This document shows, piece by piece, positions 45,021 to 53,588 of a stretch of 64,000 nucleotides of DNA (its first letter is position 1; the number at the start of each line of letters is the position of its first letter). Below the pieces are notes generated by a model that was not told where the DNA came from, searched no databases, and saw only the letters and a program-made list of their open reading frames with translations. This DNA is from Pseudomonas sp. GM18 (lineage in GTDB: Bacteria; Pseudomonadota; Gammaproteobacteria; Pseudomonadales; Pseudomonadaceae). Made by a program: the position numbers and the translations under genes. Location of the stretch: NCBI RefSeq assembly GCF_000282195.1, contig NZ_AKJT01000075.1, forward strand, positions 1 through 64,000, given 5' to 3'.

Positions 45021-46739
45021 ATGAAAGCTTCAGATGCAGTAGCAAAAGTACTTGCAGACAATAATGTTCTGTATGGTTTTGAGCTTATTGGTGGGATGAT
45101 TACCCATCTGGTGGACAGTATTAATTTGTTAGGTAAAACAAAATTAATATCTATGCACCACGAGCAAGGCGCAGCCTTTGCTGCATCTGCAGTTTCACGT
45201 GCTACCAATCATAAGGTCTTGGGTGTGGCGTTGGGGACAAGTGGCCCTGGCGCAACAAACCTGATGACTGGCATTGCTGATTGCTGGCTCGATAGTCACC
45301 CGTGCATATTTTTAACTGGCCAAGTCAATACTTACGAACTAAAAGGTGACAGGGCGATACGTCAACAAGGTTTCCAGGAACTGGACAGTGTTGCGCTGGT
45401 TAAAAGTATCACCAAGTATGCTTACCAAGTCACTCATGTTGATGAGTTGATTCCATGTCTGCTCAAAGCCATTAAAATCGCTAAAGAAGGTCGTCCCGGC
45501 CCGGTGTTGCTGGATATTCCGATGGATATCCAGCGCGCCGAGATTGATGACTCGACATTGAGCGGTTTTTTAACTTGCCAGAGTGACGTTGGAAATAGCG
45601 ACAACGATTTTTTGGATTTTGAAGTTGTTAACTCCAAGTTGGAGCGAGCCTGTCGACCGTTGTTTCTTATTGGCGGAGGGGCGGTTAATGCACCTGGCTT
45701 TCCTGAGTGGCTTTCGCTGATCAATCAGTTGGGAATTCCTCATGTTGCCAGCTTGAAAGGTGCTGAAAAACTGCCGGCGAGTGATTCTTATCTTGGCATG
45801 TTAGGTGCCTATGGCACTCGGGTCGCAAATTATGCTGTTCAGAACTGCGACCTTCTGATCGTTTTAGGTAGCCGTATGGATGTGCGGCAGACGGGGGCAA
45901 AGCCTGAAAGCTTCGCCCCGCATGCGGAGATAATCCAGTTCGATCTTGAGCAGGGGCAACTCAACAACAGAGTGAGTGCTCACTTTTCATACGAAATCAG
46001 CCTGGATAAAGTTTTTGCGCAGTTCATACGATATGGGAGCGAGATCAATCCTGAGTGGAAGCTTTGGCTGGATGGCTTGACGCGAAAGTTCAAACAGACT
46101 TTTGTCGATGAGTACTCGGATTGGAAAATTAGCCCATTCAACTTGTTTAGTATGTTGAATGAGCTCGCAGAGGGGCGAGCGCTTGACTACGTGGCGGATG
46201 TCGGCAATAACCAGATGTGGGCCGCGCATACGATCAAACTGAGCAAAGACCAAGCCATGCATCATTCAGGTGGCTTGGGCACGATGGGATTTGCGATTCC
46301 CGCTGCTGTTGGGGTTTGTTATGCTACCAATAAGCCAGTAGTTGTTATTACAGGTGACGGCGGTGCGCAACTCAATATTCAGGAGTTGGATATTATTGCG
46401 CGCGATCAACTCCCTATATTGACAATTGTTTTGAATAATCACTCGCTGGGCATGGTCCGTGGTTTTCAGGAAATGTACTTTGAGGGGCGGAACTCATCAA
46501 CTTATTGGGATGGTTATACCTCTCAGTTTGAAGCAATAGGTAATGCCTACGGTGTCAAGTCGAGCAGTGTGTTTGATCTTGAGCAGTTCCGTGTCGCAGT
46601 ACTAGAGTTTTTTAATGAGCAAAAACCTATGCTGATTGAAGTGCTTATGCCTGATGCCAGAGAGTGCCGACCGAGATTGGAATTTGGTCGCCCTATTGAT
46701 GAGCAGACGCCTATACTTCAGTTGGATGTCAATGAATGA
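45021..46739 (+). CDS. yerE: ThDP-dependent acetolactate synthase-like enzyme, probable YerE-type two-carbon transferase
   Basis: A 572-residue ThDP enzyme with PYR, central and PP domains. The activating Glu is in SMHHEQGAAFAAS, and the ThDP motif runs from VVITGDGGAQLNIQEL to the Asn in NNHSLGMV. It resembles acetolactate synthase, but it is encoded three bases after ddhC and no valine/isoleucine genes are near. In Yersinia pseudotuberculosis O:VI, YerE uses pyruvate to add a two-carbon unit to C4 of CDP-3,6-dideoxy-4-keto-glucose. The same reaction here is a strong context-based inference. AT-rich. Confidence 0.75.
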   Translation: MKASDAVAKVLADNNVLYGFELIGGMITHLVDSINLLGKTKLISMHHEQGAAFAASAVSRATNHKVLGVALGTSGPGATNLMTGIADCWLDSHPCIFLTGQVNTYELKGDRAIRQQGFQELDSVALVKSITKYAYQVTHVDELIPCLLKAIKIAKEGRPGPVLLDIPMDIQRAEIDDSTLSGFLTCQSDVGNSDNDFLDFEVVNSKLERACRPLFLIGGGAVNAPGFPEWLSLINQLGIPHVASLKGAEKLPASDSYLGMLGAYGTRVANYAVQNCDLLIVLGSRMDVRQTGAKPESFAPHAEIIQFDLEQGQLNNRVSAHFSYEISLDKVFAQFIRYGSEINPEWKLWLDGLTRKFKQTFVDEYSDWKISPFNLFSMLNELAEGRALDYVADVGNNQMWAAHTIKLSKDQAMHHSGGLGTMGFAIPAAVGVCYATNKPVVVITGDGGAQLNIQELDIIARDQLPILTIVLNNHSLGMVRGFQEMYFEGRNSSTYWDGYTSQFEAIGNAYGVKSSSVFDLEQFRVAVLEFFNEQKPMLIEVLMPDARECRPRLEFGRPIDEQTPILQLDVNE

Positions 46740-47686
46740 ATATTGCGATATTGGGCGCCAATAGTCATATTGCCAAAGACTTGGTTGCCTCTTTTGCCAA
46801 TAGCACAGGCTATCATTGCCAGCTGTTTTTGCGAGAGGTGGCTGCGCTGGATTCGGATATTCGAAGAATTGCTGAACGCAAGTCATATCCGGTGTTGGAT
46901 TACTCCAGTTTCAGTGTTGATAGTTGTTTTGATGCAATTATCAATTTTGTGGGCGTTGGTGATCCCGCACGTGCAAAAATGATGGGCGCGCAAATTTTTG
47001 AAGTGACAGAGCAGTACGATCAACTGGCGCTGTCCTACCTGAAGCAGCATCCATCGTGCAAGTATATCTTCCTCAGCAGTGGTGCTGCTTACGGCTCAAG
47101 CTTTGAAGAGCCTGTGGGTGAAGGTACTAAAGCTTTATTTCCAATAAATAACTTACAATCACAAGATTGGTATTCGATCGCAAAGTTTTATGCCGAATGT
47201 CGCCATCGTGCGATGCCTGATTTAAATGTTGTTGATGTAAGAGTGTTTGGCTATTTCAGTCATCGGCAATCTATAGATGCGCGTTTTTTCTTGAGCGATA
47301 TCTTACGAGCCATTAAGTCAAATCAAGTGTTGGGTGTGTCGCCAGAGAATATGGTGAGGGATTACCTGGCTCCGGCTGATTTTTTTCAGTTGGTTAAAAA
47401 AATACTTTCTGCTCCTCCGGCAAATGATGTTGTTGATTGTTATACATTGGAGCCGATCGACAAGTTTTCTTTGTTGTCCAGTATAAAACATGAGTTTGGC
47501 CTTCAGTTCGAAGTGGTTGGCGACAGCGCAAAACTAAATGCCACAGGGGCCAAGTCAAACTACTATTCGCTCAATCGTAATGCTGAAAAGTTTGGCTACA
47601 TGCCTGTTGAGTCATCATTGAGTGGCGTTTTGAGCGAGATTGAATTGTACCTTGGTAACGACGCCGTTAGGGAAGTCAGGTTGTGA
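46736..47686 (+). CDS. NAD(P)-dependent reductase/epimerase, possible YerF equivalent
   Basis: A 316-residue Rossmann protein of the extended SDR type. The cofactor motif is AILGANSHIAKDL, there is FLSSGAAYG, and the expected YxxxK is in WYSIAKFYAE. It overlaps the ThDP enzyme gene by four bases and gtrA by four. In the yersiniose pathway the C4 acetyl branch made by YerE is reduced to a hydroxyethyl group by YerF; this gene is placed to do that. Sequence alone would allow another reductase or epimerase role. Confidence 0.7.
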   Translation: MNIAILGANSHIAKDLVASFANSTGYHCQLFLREVAALDSDIRRIAERKSYPVLDYSSFSVDSCFDAIINFVGVGDPARAKMMGAQIFEVTEQYDQLALSYLKQHPSCKYIFLSSGAAYGSSFEEPVGEGTKALFPINNLQSQDWYSIAKFYAECRHRAMPDLNVVDVRVFGYFSHRQSIDARFFLSDILRAIKSNQVLGVSPENMVRDYLAPADFFQLVKKILSAPPANDVVDCYTLEPIDKFSLLSSIKHEFGLQFEVVGDSAKLNATGAKSNYYSLNRNAEKFGYMPVESSLSGVLSEIELYLGNDAVREVRL

Positions 47687-48063
47687 TGCTTCGTAATCTA
47701 CTAAAAGTAAAGTTCCTGAGGTTCTTGCTTGTCGGCTTGTTGAACGCTGCTTTTGGTTATGGCTGCTTTGCAATATTTATCTATTTTGGTCTCCACTACA
47801 GCGCTGCGTTATTTTTGGCGACCATTTTAGGTGTGGCGTTCAATTTTAAAAGTACAGGCTCATTGGTTTTCGGCTCTAAAGATAATAGGCTGATCGTTAG
47901 GTTTGTTATTGGGTATGCGTTCGTATATTGCATCAATCTCGGGGGTATAGCGAGTCTTGCATGCTTTGGGGTTGTTCCGTATGTGTCTGGTATAGCATTG
48001 ATTCTTCCGATGGCAATACTGTCCTTCTTTATAAATAATAGGTTTGTTTTTAATTATGCGTAA
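47683..48063 (+). CDS. gtrA: GtrA-family membrane protein (putative polyprenyl-phosphate sugar flippase)
   Basis: A 126-residue protein with four hydrophobic helices and the GtrA pattern (KFLRFLLVGLLNAAFGYGCFAIF near the start, ILSFFINNRFVF at the end). GtrA proteins are thought to flip undecaprenyl-phosphate monosaccharides. It starts with GTG 47683 or ATG 47686 within the end of the preceding gene, and its last 8 bases overlap gtrB. Confidence 0.88.
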   Translation: MMLRNLLKVKFLRFLLVGLLNAAFGYGCFAIFIYFGLHYSAALFLATILGVAFNFKSTGSLVFGSKDNRLIVRFVIGYAFVYCINLGGIASLACFGVVPYVSGIALILPMAILSFFINNRFVFNYA

Positions 48064-48988
48064 GCTTATAAGTATCGTGACGCCGTGTTACAACGAAGAA
48101 GCTAATATTGATGAGCTTTACCAGCGTATCTGCGATGTTATGTCCAAGCAGGATTATGACTACGAACATATTTTTATTGATAATTGTTCAACCGATGGAA
48201 GTATTCCGAAGCTCAGAGGGATCGCTGCCCGAGACAAGCGGGTTAAGCTGATTCTGAATGCCAGAAACTTTGGCCATATACGCTCACCCTATCACGCGCT
48301 ATTACAAACTAAAGGTGATGCGTGTGTTTTGATCGCTTCTGACCTTCAGGACCCGCCTGAGATGATTGAAGAATTCATCCGGAAATGGGAAGAAGGTTTT
48401 AAAACCGTCCTAGCGGTCAAGCCTGAGAGCGAAGAATCGCCGTTGATGTTTTTTGCCAGGAAGGCTTATTACCGGTTTGTTTCCCGGATATCAGAAGTCC
48501 CTCTTGTAAAAAATGCCACGGGCGCGGGGCTGTTTGATCGCGTTGTCATTGATATCTTGAAAAAGATTGATGACCCTTATCCTTACTTCCGGGGACTTCT
48601 TTGCGAGATCGGTTTCCCCATCGCCACCGTTCCTTTCAAACAGCCACGGCGTCAGCGCGGAATTACGAAGAATAATTTTTATACCCTCTATGATATCGCA
48701 ATGCTGGGTATAACAAATCATTCGAAAGTTCCTTTGCGTCTGATGGTTATGGGGGGCGGGGTACTTGCTCTACTCAGTTTGTTAATAGCCTTTTGCTTCT
48801 TTGTCGCGAAAATACTGTACTGGGATTCCTTTCAGCTCGGTGTTGCGCCGATGTTGATTTCTCTGTTTTTCTTCAGTTCGGTGCAAATACTATTTCTAGG
48901 TATGTTGGGCGAATATATAGGGTCGGTGCATACGCAAGTTCGTAATATGCCGCTTGTGGTTGAGTCAGAACGCGTAAATTTTGATTAG
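48056..48988 (+). CDS. gtrB: GtrB-like GT2 polyprenyl-phosphate glycosyltransferase
   Basis: A 310-residue DPM1/GtrB-like protein. The GT2 domain has SIVTPCYNEEANI, IDNCSTDGS and the metal-binding ASDLQDPPEM. Two C-terminal membrane helices follow (about 228-252 and 265-290). GtrB normally moves glucose from UDP-glucose to undecaprenyl phosphate. The position here, coupled to CDP-sugar genes, raises the possibility of a CDP-branched-sugar donor. ATG 48056 overlaps the gtrA stop by 8 bases; a slightly longer in-frame start is unlikely. Confidence 0.88.
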   Translation: MRKLISIVTPCYNEEANIDELYQRICDVMSKQDYDYEHIFIDNCSTDGSIPKLRGIAARDKRVKLILNARNFGHIRSPYHALLQTKGDACVLIASDLQDPPEMIEEFIRKWEEGFKTVLAVKPESEESPLMFFARKAYYRFVSRISEVPLVKNATGAGLFDRVVIDILKKIDDPYPYFRGLLCEIGFPIATVPFKQPRRQRGITKNNFYTLYDIAMLGITNHSKVPLRLMVMGGGVLALLSLLIAFCFFVAKILYWDSFQLGVAPMLISLFFFSSVQILFLGMLGEYIGSVHTQVRNMPLVVESERVNFD

Positions 48989-49009
48989 TTTAGTGGGAAG
49001 TTGATAGCT

Positions 49010-51304
49010 GTGATCTCAAATAAAATGCTCGGCGGTGTGCCAGAAATAAACCCGGAACCACCGCTTGTGTCTTTGTGGGCGGCTTTCAGAGGGGACTGGA
49101 AATTAATAATTTTTGGTTCTGTCTTGTCCTTGTTTCTGGCGAGCGTTTTAATGACTGGTTGGCCGGCCGGACTGTGGCCAAATATCTCTTACCCATACTC
49201 ATATTCTGTGGATAGTCTTTTTCATGCGTGGATGGCTCAGCGTGTAGCTGAGGGCTGGGTGTTTGATAATCCCCGAAGCGGCTATCCGTTTGGTTCGAAT
49301 TTTTTAGACTTTCCGGGTTCTGATTTTGGTAGTCATTTAATTATCAAAACTCTCGCTATGTTGTCGGGTGATAGTTTTGTTTCTGTAAATCTGTTTTTTT
49401 TGCTCGGTTTTTCTGTTGTATTTGCCTCCGCTTTCTCTGTTGCTAGAGTGTTTGGCATTTCGCGTTGTTTTTCGTTTGTTGGTGCATTGCTTTTTGCATT
49501 TTTGCCATTTCATTTTCTTCGGATTGTTCATTTATTTTACACTTGGTATTTTGTTGTTCCGTTGTTTTTTTACTGGGCTTTTTCTATTTATAGTTGTAGG
49601 GGTGATGGTTTTATAGATGTTAATAGGGGGCGATGGTTTAATAGGGTGGGGGTGTTTTTTGTTCTTTTAGTTCTTTCATCTTTTGGGGTTTATTATGCAT
49701 TATTTGGTATAATAATTATTTTGCTGGCGGGCTTTTTGAATTTACTCAGATTTAAAAATTTTTTGGGAGTGAAGCGGGCGTTAGCGATATCTTTTGTCTT
49801 GGTTCTTGGGGTTTTGATTAATGTAGCGCCAAATTTAATAGGTGCGCGTGAAAACGGTGTCAATACAGAGGTTGCTCAGAGGTCTCCGGTTGAAGCTGAA
49901 ATATACGGTTTTAAATTAATTCAGTTGATCCTTCCAAGAGCTGATCATCGAATTTCTAGCATGGGTGCATTTACAAATTTTTATAATTCTTCATTTCCGT
50001 TGGTTAATGAAAATTACATGTCAACTCTGGGTGTTGTTGCGTCTCTGGGGTTGTTAATGACTTTTTTGTTTCTGCTTGCCTCGGTGGTCGGGGTGAGGAT
50101 GGATTCAAAGATCAGTTTGTTAGTAGCAATCGTTGTTGTGCTTTTTTTGGTTGGTACAGTTGGAGGGTTGGGTGCGGTTTTTTCTTCATTAATATCGTCG
50201 TCAATTAGAGGGTGGAATAGGGTTAGTGTTTTTATCGCGTTTGCAAGTATACTGATTTTCTTTATTGCCATTCAGATGCTTATAAATAACTTTGCAGCGA
50301 GATTTTCGGTTTATTCATTTGTTGCGGCATTGTTTGTGCTTGTAATTGGTATATATGATCAGACGGTTCCTGCTTGTACGGCTTGTAACTTTCGTGAAAA
50401 AACGACCTACGAGAGTGATCGGGATTTTGTAAGAAGTATTGAGCAATCGCTACCTGAAGGGGGAGCTGTTTATCAATTACCTTACATGGCATTTCCGGAA
50501 ACTCCAGTCCTCAATCGTCTCGTCAATTATGATCTTGCTGCAGGATTTCTTCATTCGAAGGCTCTTCATTGGAGTTTTGGAGGGATGAAGGGGCGCGATG
50601 GTGATATGTTCTATCGGTCTCTTGCTCGGGAACCTATGGATAAGCAGTTGGAAGTTCTGCGGCGCTTGGGGTTTAATGGTATTTATATTGATCGGCGTGG
50701 TTATGTCGACAATGCACAGGCTTTGGTCGAGAATTTAACTAAGTTACTTGGTGTACCACCTCTGTTGATTAGCTCAAATGGAGAGCTTGTTTTTTTCAAG
50801 TTGAACTCGGTTGAAAGTGCCAATTTGGTGGGGCTTAGTGTAGGGCAGATAATGGAGAAGTCCGGTTATCATGTAGATCATTTGGGGCCTCGGTATTTCG
50901 CTAGCTTACAGGAAGGGATAGATTTTACTCGGGCGGGTTGGCCCGATTTTATTTCTAACGCTACTGGGTTTTCGGTAATTGAGCCGTGGGGGCGTTGGTC
51001 CGATAAAAACGTTTCTTCGAATATTCTTCTGAAATTTAGTTCTCCGTTACCACAAAAATTCACGCTGATTTTGACTGCGCGGGCTTTTGCTTCTAACGCG
51101 AATAAACCTATAAAAGTTATGGTTGGTGCCCGTGAGTATTCGATAGAGCTTTCCAGCGAAGTATCGGAAGTTCGATTGGACGTTGATCAAAAGGGGGGGG
51201 CGGTAGATAGCATTTCGTTCTTTCCACCCGCACCGATCTCTCCTGGCGGCGGTGATATGCGTAAGCTAGGGATTGGCTTTGTATCATTGCGACTTCAATT
51301 TTAG
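49010..51304 (+). CDS. Large GT-C-like membrane glycosyltransferase of the gtr trio
   Basis: A protein of about 764 residues with roughly ten membrane helices in the first 450 residues and a soluble periplasmic C-terminal part. The first large loop has SVDSLFHAWMAQRVAEGW with an acidic residue in the usual GT-C position, and a CTACNF pair lies after the last helix. In gtr systems the third gene is the serotype-specific transferase that moves the sugar from undecaprenyl phosphate to the polysaccharide; this is the obvious candidate. GTG 49010 has GGAAG nine bases upstream; ATG 49025 is possible. Very AT-rich. No close family recognised. Confidence 0.7.
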   Translation: MISNKMLGGVPEINPEPPLVSLWAAFRGDWKLIIFGSVLSLFLASVLMTGWPAGLWPNISYPYSYSVDSLFHAWMAQRVAEGWVFDNPRSGYPFGSNFLDFPGSDFGSHLIIKTLAMLSGDSFVSVNLFFLLGFSVVFASAFSVARVFGISRCFSFVGALLFAFLPFHFLRIVHLFYTWYFVVPLFFYWAFSIYSCRGDGFIDVNRGRWFNRVGVFFVLLVLSSFGVYYALFGIIIILLAGFLNLLRFKNFLGVKRALAISFVLVLGVLINVAPNLIGARENGVNTEVAQRSPVEAEIYGFKLIQLILPRADHRISSMGAFTNFYNSSFPLVNENYMSTLGVVASLGLLMTFLFLLASVVGVRMDSKISLLVAIVVVLFLVGTVGGLGAVFSSLISSSIRGWNRVSVFIAFASILIFFIAIQMLINNFAARFSVYSFVAALFVLVIGIYDQTVPACTACNFREKTTYESDRDFVRSIEQSLPEGGAVYQLPYMAFPETPVLNRLVNYDLAAGFLHSKALHWSFGGMKGRDGDMFYRSLAREPMDKQLEVLRRLGFNGIYIDRRGYVDNAQALVENLTKLLGVPPLLISSNGELVFFKLNSVESANLVGLSVGQIMEKSGYHVDHLGPRYFASLQEGIDFTRAGWPDFISNATGFSVIEPWGRWSDKNVSSNILLKFSSPLPQKFTLILTARAFASNANKPIKVMVGAREYSIELSSEVSEVRLDVDQKGGAVDSISFFPPAPISPGGGDMRKLGIGFVSLRLQF

Positions 51305-51660
51305 GTGGTGACTATTTTATGAGTATTCCGTCACTGCTAGTTGGTAAGGTGTGTCAAGGCGGGCTAGAGCCGATATACAAGAGTTTAAGTTGATGTGAAT
51401 AAAAGACCTCGCCACTTTTGTGATGGGGTTTTTTATTGAGGTTTCCTGTAGTTCGCTCGGAAAATTACAGATCGTCTAGCTTTTTTTTGGTGTGTGTGCT
51501 ACTGCGTTCGAGCGACAGGAGGCGTGAGTTTCTGCATCCTGTAAAGTTCCTTTAGGGGGGGCAATTTAGGTATCATTACAAACTAGAGTCGCTACGGCGC
51601 CCACCGCGCATGTTGATGAGCAAACCAACCAAGGCTCAAGATGGAGTTTAGAGGATTCGC
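51305..51660. other. Intergenic region between the gtr and gmd units
   Basis: It contains the terminator at 51406-51434 and then about 225 bases leading to gmd with GAGGATTCGC before the ATG. There is no credible ORF on either strand and no rhs, IS or tRNA trace. The AT-rich character ends here and normal Pseudomonas composition returns at gmd. It should hold the promoter of the gmd unit. Confidence 0.6.
51406..51434 (+). terminator. Terminator after the gtr unit
   Basis: A 10-bp imperfect stem ACCTCGCCAC/GTGATGGGGT (one mismatch, two G-U pairs) has a TTTT loop, followed by a run of T residues. It lies about 100 bases past the last gtr-unit stop. Confidence 0.75.
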
Positions 51661-52692
51661 ATGAAAGCAATTGTTACTGGCATCACTGGTCAAGACGGCG
51701 CCTATCTGGCGGAACTGCTGCTGGAGAAGGGGTACACCGTATACGGTACCTACCGTCGTACCAGTTCTGTCAATTTCTGGCGTATCGAAGAGTTGGGCAT
51801 CCAGTCCAACCCTAATCTGCATTTGGTCGAATACGATCTGACCGATCTGTCTGCCAGCATTCGTTTGCTGCAGACCACCGAAGCCACCGAGGTCTACAAC
51901 CTTGCGGCGCAGAGCTTCGTGGGTGTTTCGTTCGAGCAGCCGATCACAACTGCCGAAATCACTGGCCTCGGCGCAGTAAATCTTCTCGAAGCGATTCGCA
52001 TCGTTAATCCGAAGGTTCGTTTCTACCAGGCATCCACCTCCGAGATGTTTGGCAAGGTGCAAGCTATCCCGCAGGTCGAAAGCACGCCTTTCTATCCGCG
52101 CAGCCCTTATGGCGTGGCCAAGCTCTACGCTCACTGGATGACCATCAACTATCGCGAGTCGTACGGAATTTTCGCGACCAGCGGTATCTTGTTCAACCAC
52201 GAATCCCCACTGCGTGGCCGTGAGTTCGTGACCCGCAAGATCACTGACTCCGTAGCCAAGATCAAACTGGGTCTGTTGGACAAGATGGAACTGGGTAACC
52301 TCGACGCCAAGCGCGACTGGGGTTTTGCCAAGGAGTACGTCGAAGGGATGTGGCGCATGCTGCAGTCCGATGAGCCGGACACCTTCGTATTGGCGACTAA
52401 CCGCACCGAGACTGTTCGCGACTTCGTATCCATGGCTTTCAAGGCCGTTGGTATTACCATTTCCTGGGCGGGTACTGCAGAGGCTGAGCAGGGCACTGAT
52501 GCGGCTACCGGTAAGGTGCTGATCACCATTAACCCGAAATTCTACCGCCCGACTGAAGTTGAGTTGCTGATCGGCAACCCGGCCAAAGCCAAGGAAGTTT
52601 TGGGTTGGGAGCCGAAAACCTCTCTGGAAGAGTTGTGCCGCATGATGGTCGAAGCGGACCTGCGTCGTAATGAGCAAGGATTTTCGTTCTGA
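51661..52692 (+). CDS. gmd: GDP-mannose 4,6-dehydratase Gmd
   Basis: A 343-residue extended SDR. The cofactor motif is VTGITGQDGAYLAELLL, the GDP-mannose-specific YGTYRRTSSVNFWRIEELG follows, and the active site has STSEMFGK and YGVAKLYAHW. It makes GDP-4-keto-6-deoxy-mannose from the GDP-mannose of the 31.8-kb gene. The stop overlaps the rmd ATG by one base, so the two steps to GDP-D-rhamnose are coupled. Confidence 0.96.
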   Translation: MKAIVTGITGQDGAYLAELLLEKGYTVYGTYRRTSSVNFWRIEELGIQSNPNLHLVEYDLTDLSASIRLLQTTEATEVYNLAAQSFVGVSFEQPITTAEITGLGAVNLLEAIRIVNPKVRFYQASTSEMFGKVQAIPQVESTPFYPRSPYGVAKLYAHWMTINYRESYGIFATSGILFNHESPLRGREFVTRKITDSVAKIKLGLLDKMELGNLDAKRDWGFAKEYVEGMWRMLQSDEPDTFVLATNRTETVRDFVSMAFKAVGITISWAGTAEAEQGTDAATGKVLITINPKFYRPTEVELLIGNPAKAKEVLGWEPKTSLEELCRMMVEADLRRNEQGFSF

Positions 52693-53588
52693 TGACCATT
52701 GCTGGCAAACGTGCTCTGATTACAGGTATTCAAGGTTTCACCGGTCGTTACATGGCGGATGAACTTCGGGCTCATGGCTACGAGGTTATCGGGTTGGGCA
52801 GTCAGCCTTCCGACGATCGCAATTATCACCAGGTGGACTTGGCCGATGGCCCTGGTCTGCGTACGTTGCTGGCAAAGATTCAGCCGGATGTTGTAGTTCA
52901 TCTCGCGGCATTGGCGTTTGTCGGGCATGGCGCAGCGGATGCGTTCTATCAAGTGAATTTGATAGGCACGCGCAATCTGCTGGAAGCCGTCGCGGCCAGT
53001 GGGAAATCCCTGGATTGCGTGCTGATCGCCAGCAGCGCCAATGTCTATGGCAATGCTTCCGGTGGCCTGTTGTCGGAGACCACAGCTCCGGCGCCGGCCA
53101 ACGATTATGCCGTTAGCAAGTTGGCCATGGAGTACATGGCCAACCTTTGGCACGAGCGCCTGCCTATCGTCATTACCCGCCCTTTCAACTACACCGGTGT
53201 TGGCCAGGCCGAGAACTTCTTGTTGCCGAAAATTGTTTCGCATTTCCGTCGCAAGGCGCAAAAGATCGAATTGGGCAATCTTGATGTCTGGCGCGATTTC
53301 AGTGATGTTCGCGCGTTGGTAAAGGCCTATCGAGGACTCATCGAGGCCAAGCCGCTGGGGCAGACTATAAATGTCAGCTCTGGTAATACCCATTCGCTTC
53401 GTGAAGTCATCGATCTGTGCAAAGGGTTTACCGGGCACGATATTGTGGTCGAAGTAAATCCAGCTTTCGTGCGTGCCAATGAAGTGAAGACGTTGTGCGG
53501 GGACAATTCGCGGTTGCGTGCACTGGTTCCCGGCTGGACAACCCCTCCACTGGGCGAAACCCTGAGCTGGATGCTGACGGCCGAATAA
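52692..53588 (+). CDS. rmd: GDP-6-deoxy-D-lyxo-4-hexulose reductase Rmd
   Basis: A 298-residue SDR with GIQGFTGRYMADEL, a short SSANVYG segment and the active-site YAVSKLAMEY. The order gmd-rmd and the RMD-like length point to GDP-D-rhamnose, not GDP-L-fucose or GDP-perosamine. GDP-D-rhamnose is the precursor of the Pseudomonas common (A-band) antigen. The following glycosyltransferase starts at the next base after its stop. Confidence 0.92.
   Translation: MTIAGKRALITGIQGFTGRYMADELRAHGYEVIGLGSQPSDDRNYHQVDLADGPGLRTLLAKIQPDVVVHLAALAFVGHGAADAFYQVNLIGTRNLLEAVAASGKSLDCVLIASSANVYGNASGGLLSETTAPAPANDYAVSKLAMEYMANLWHERLPIVITRPFNYTGVGQAENFLLPKIVSHFRRKAQKIELGNLDVWRDFSDVRALVKAYRGLIEAKPLGQTINVSSGNTHSLREVIDLCKGFTGHDIVVEVNPAFVRANEVKTLCGDNSRLRALVPGWTTPPLGETLSWMLTAE

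Noticed and set aside
45021..46739. Housekeeping acetolactate synthase (ilvB)
   Set aside because: There is no small subunit ilvN or ilvC beside it, composition is AT-rich, and it is embedded among ddh genes, which fits a sugar-modifying role better.
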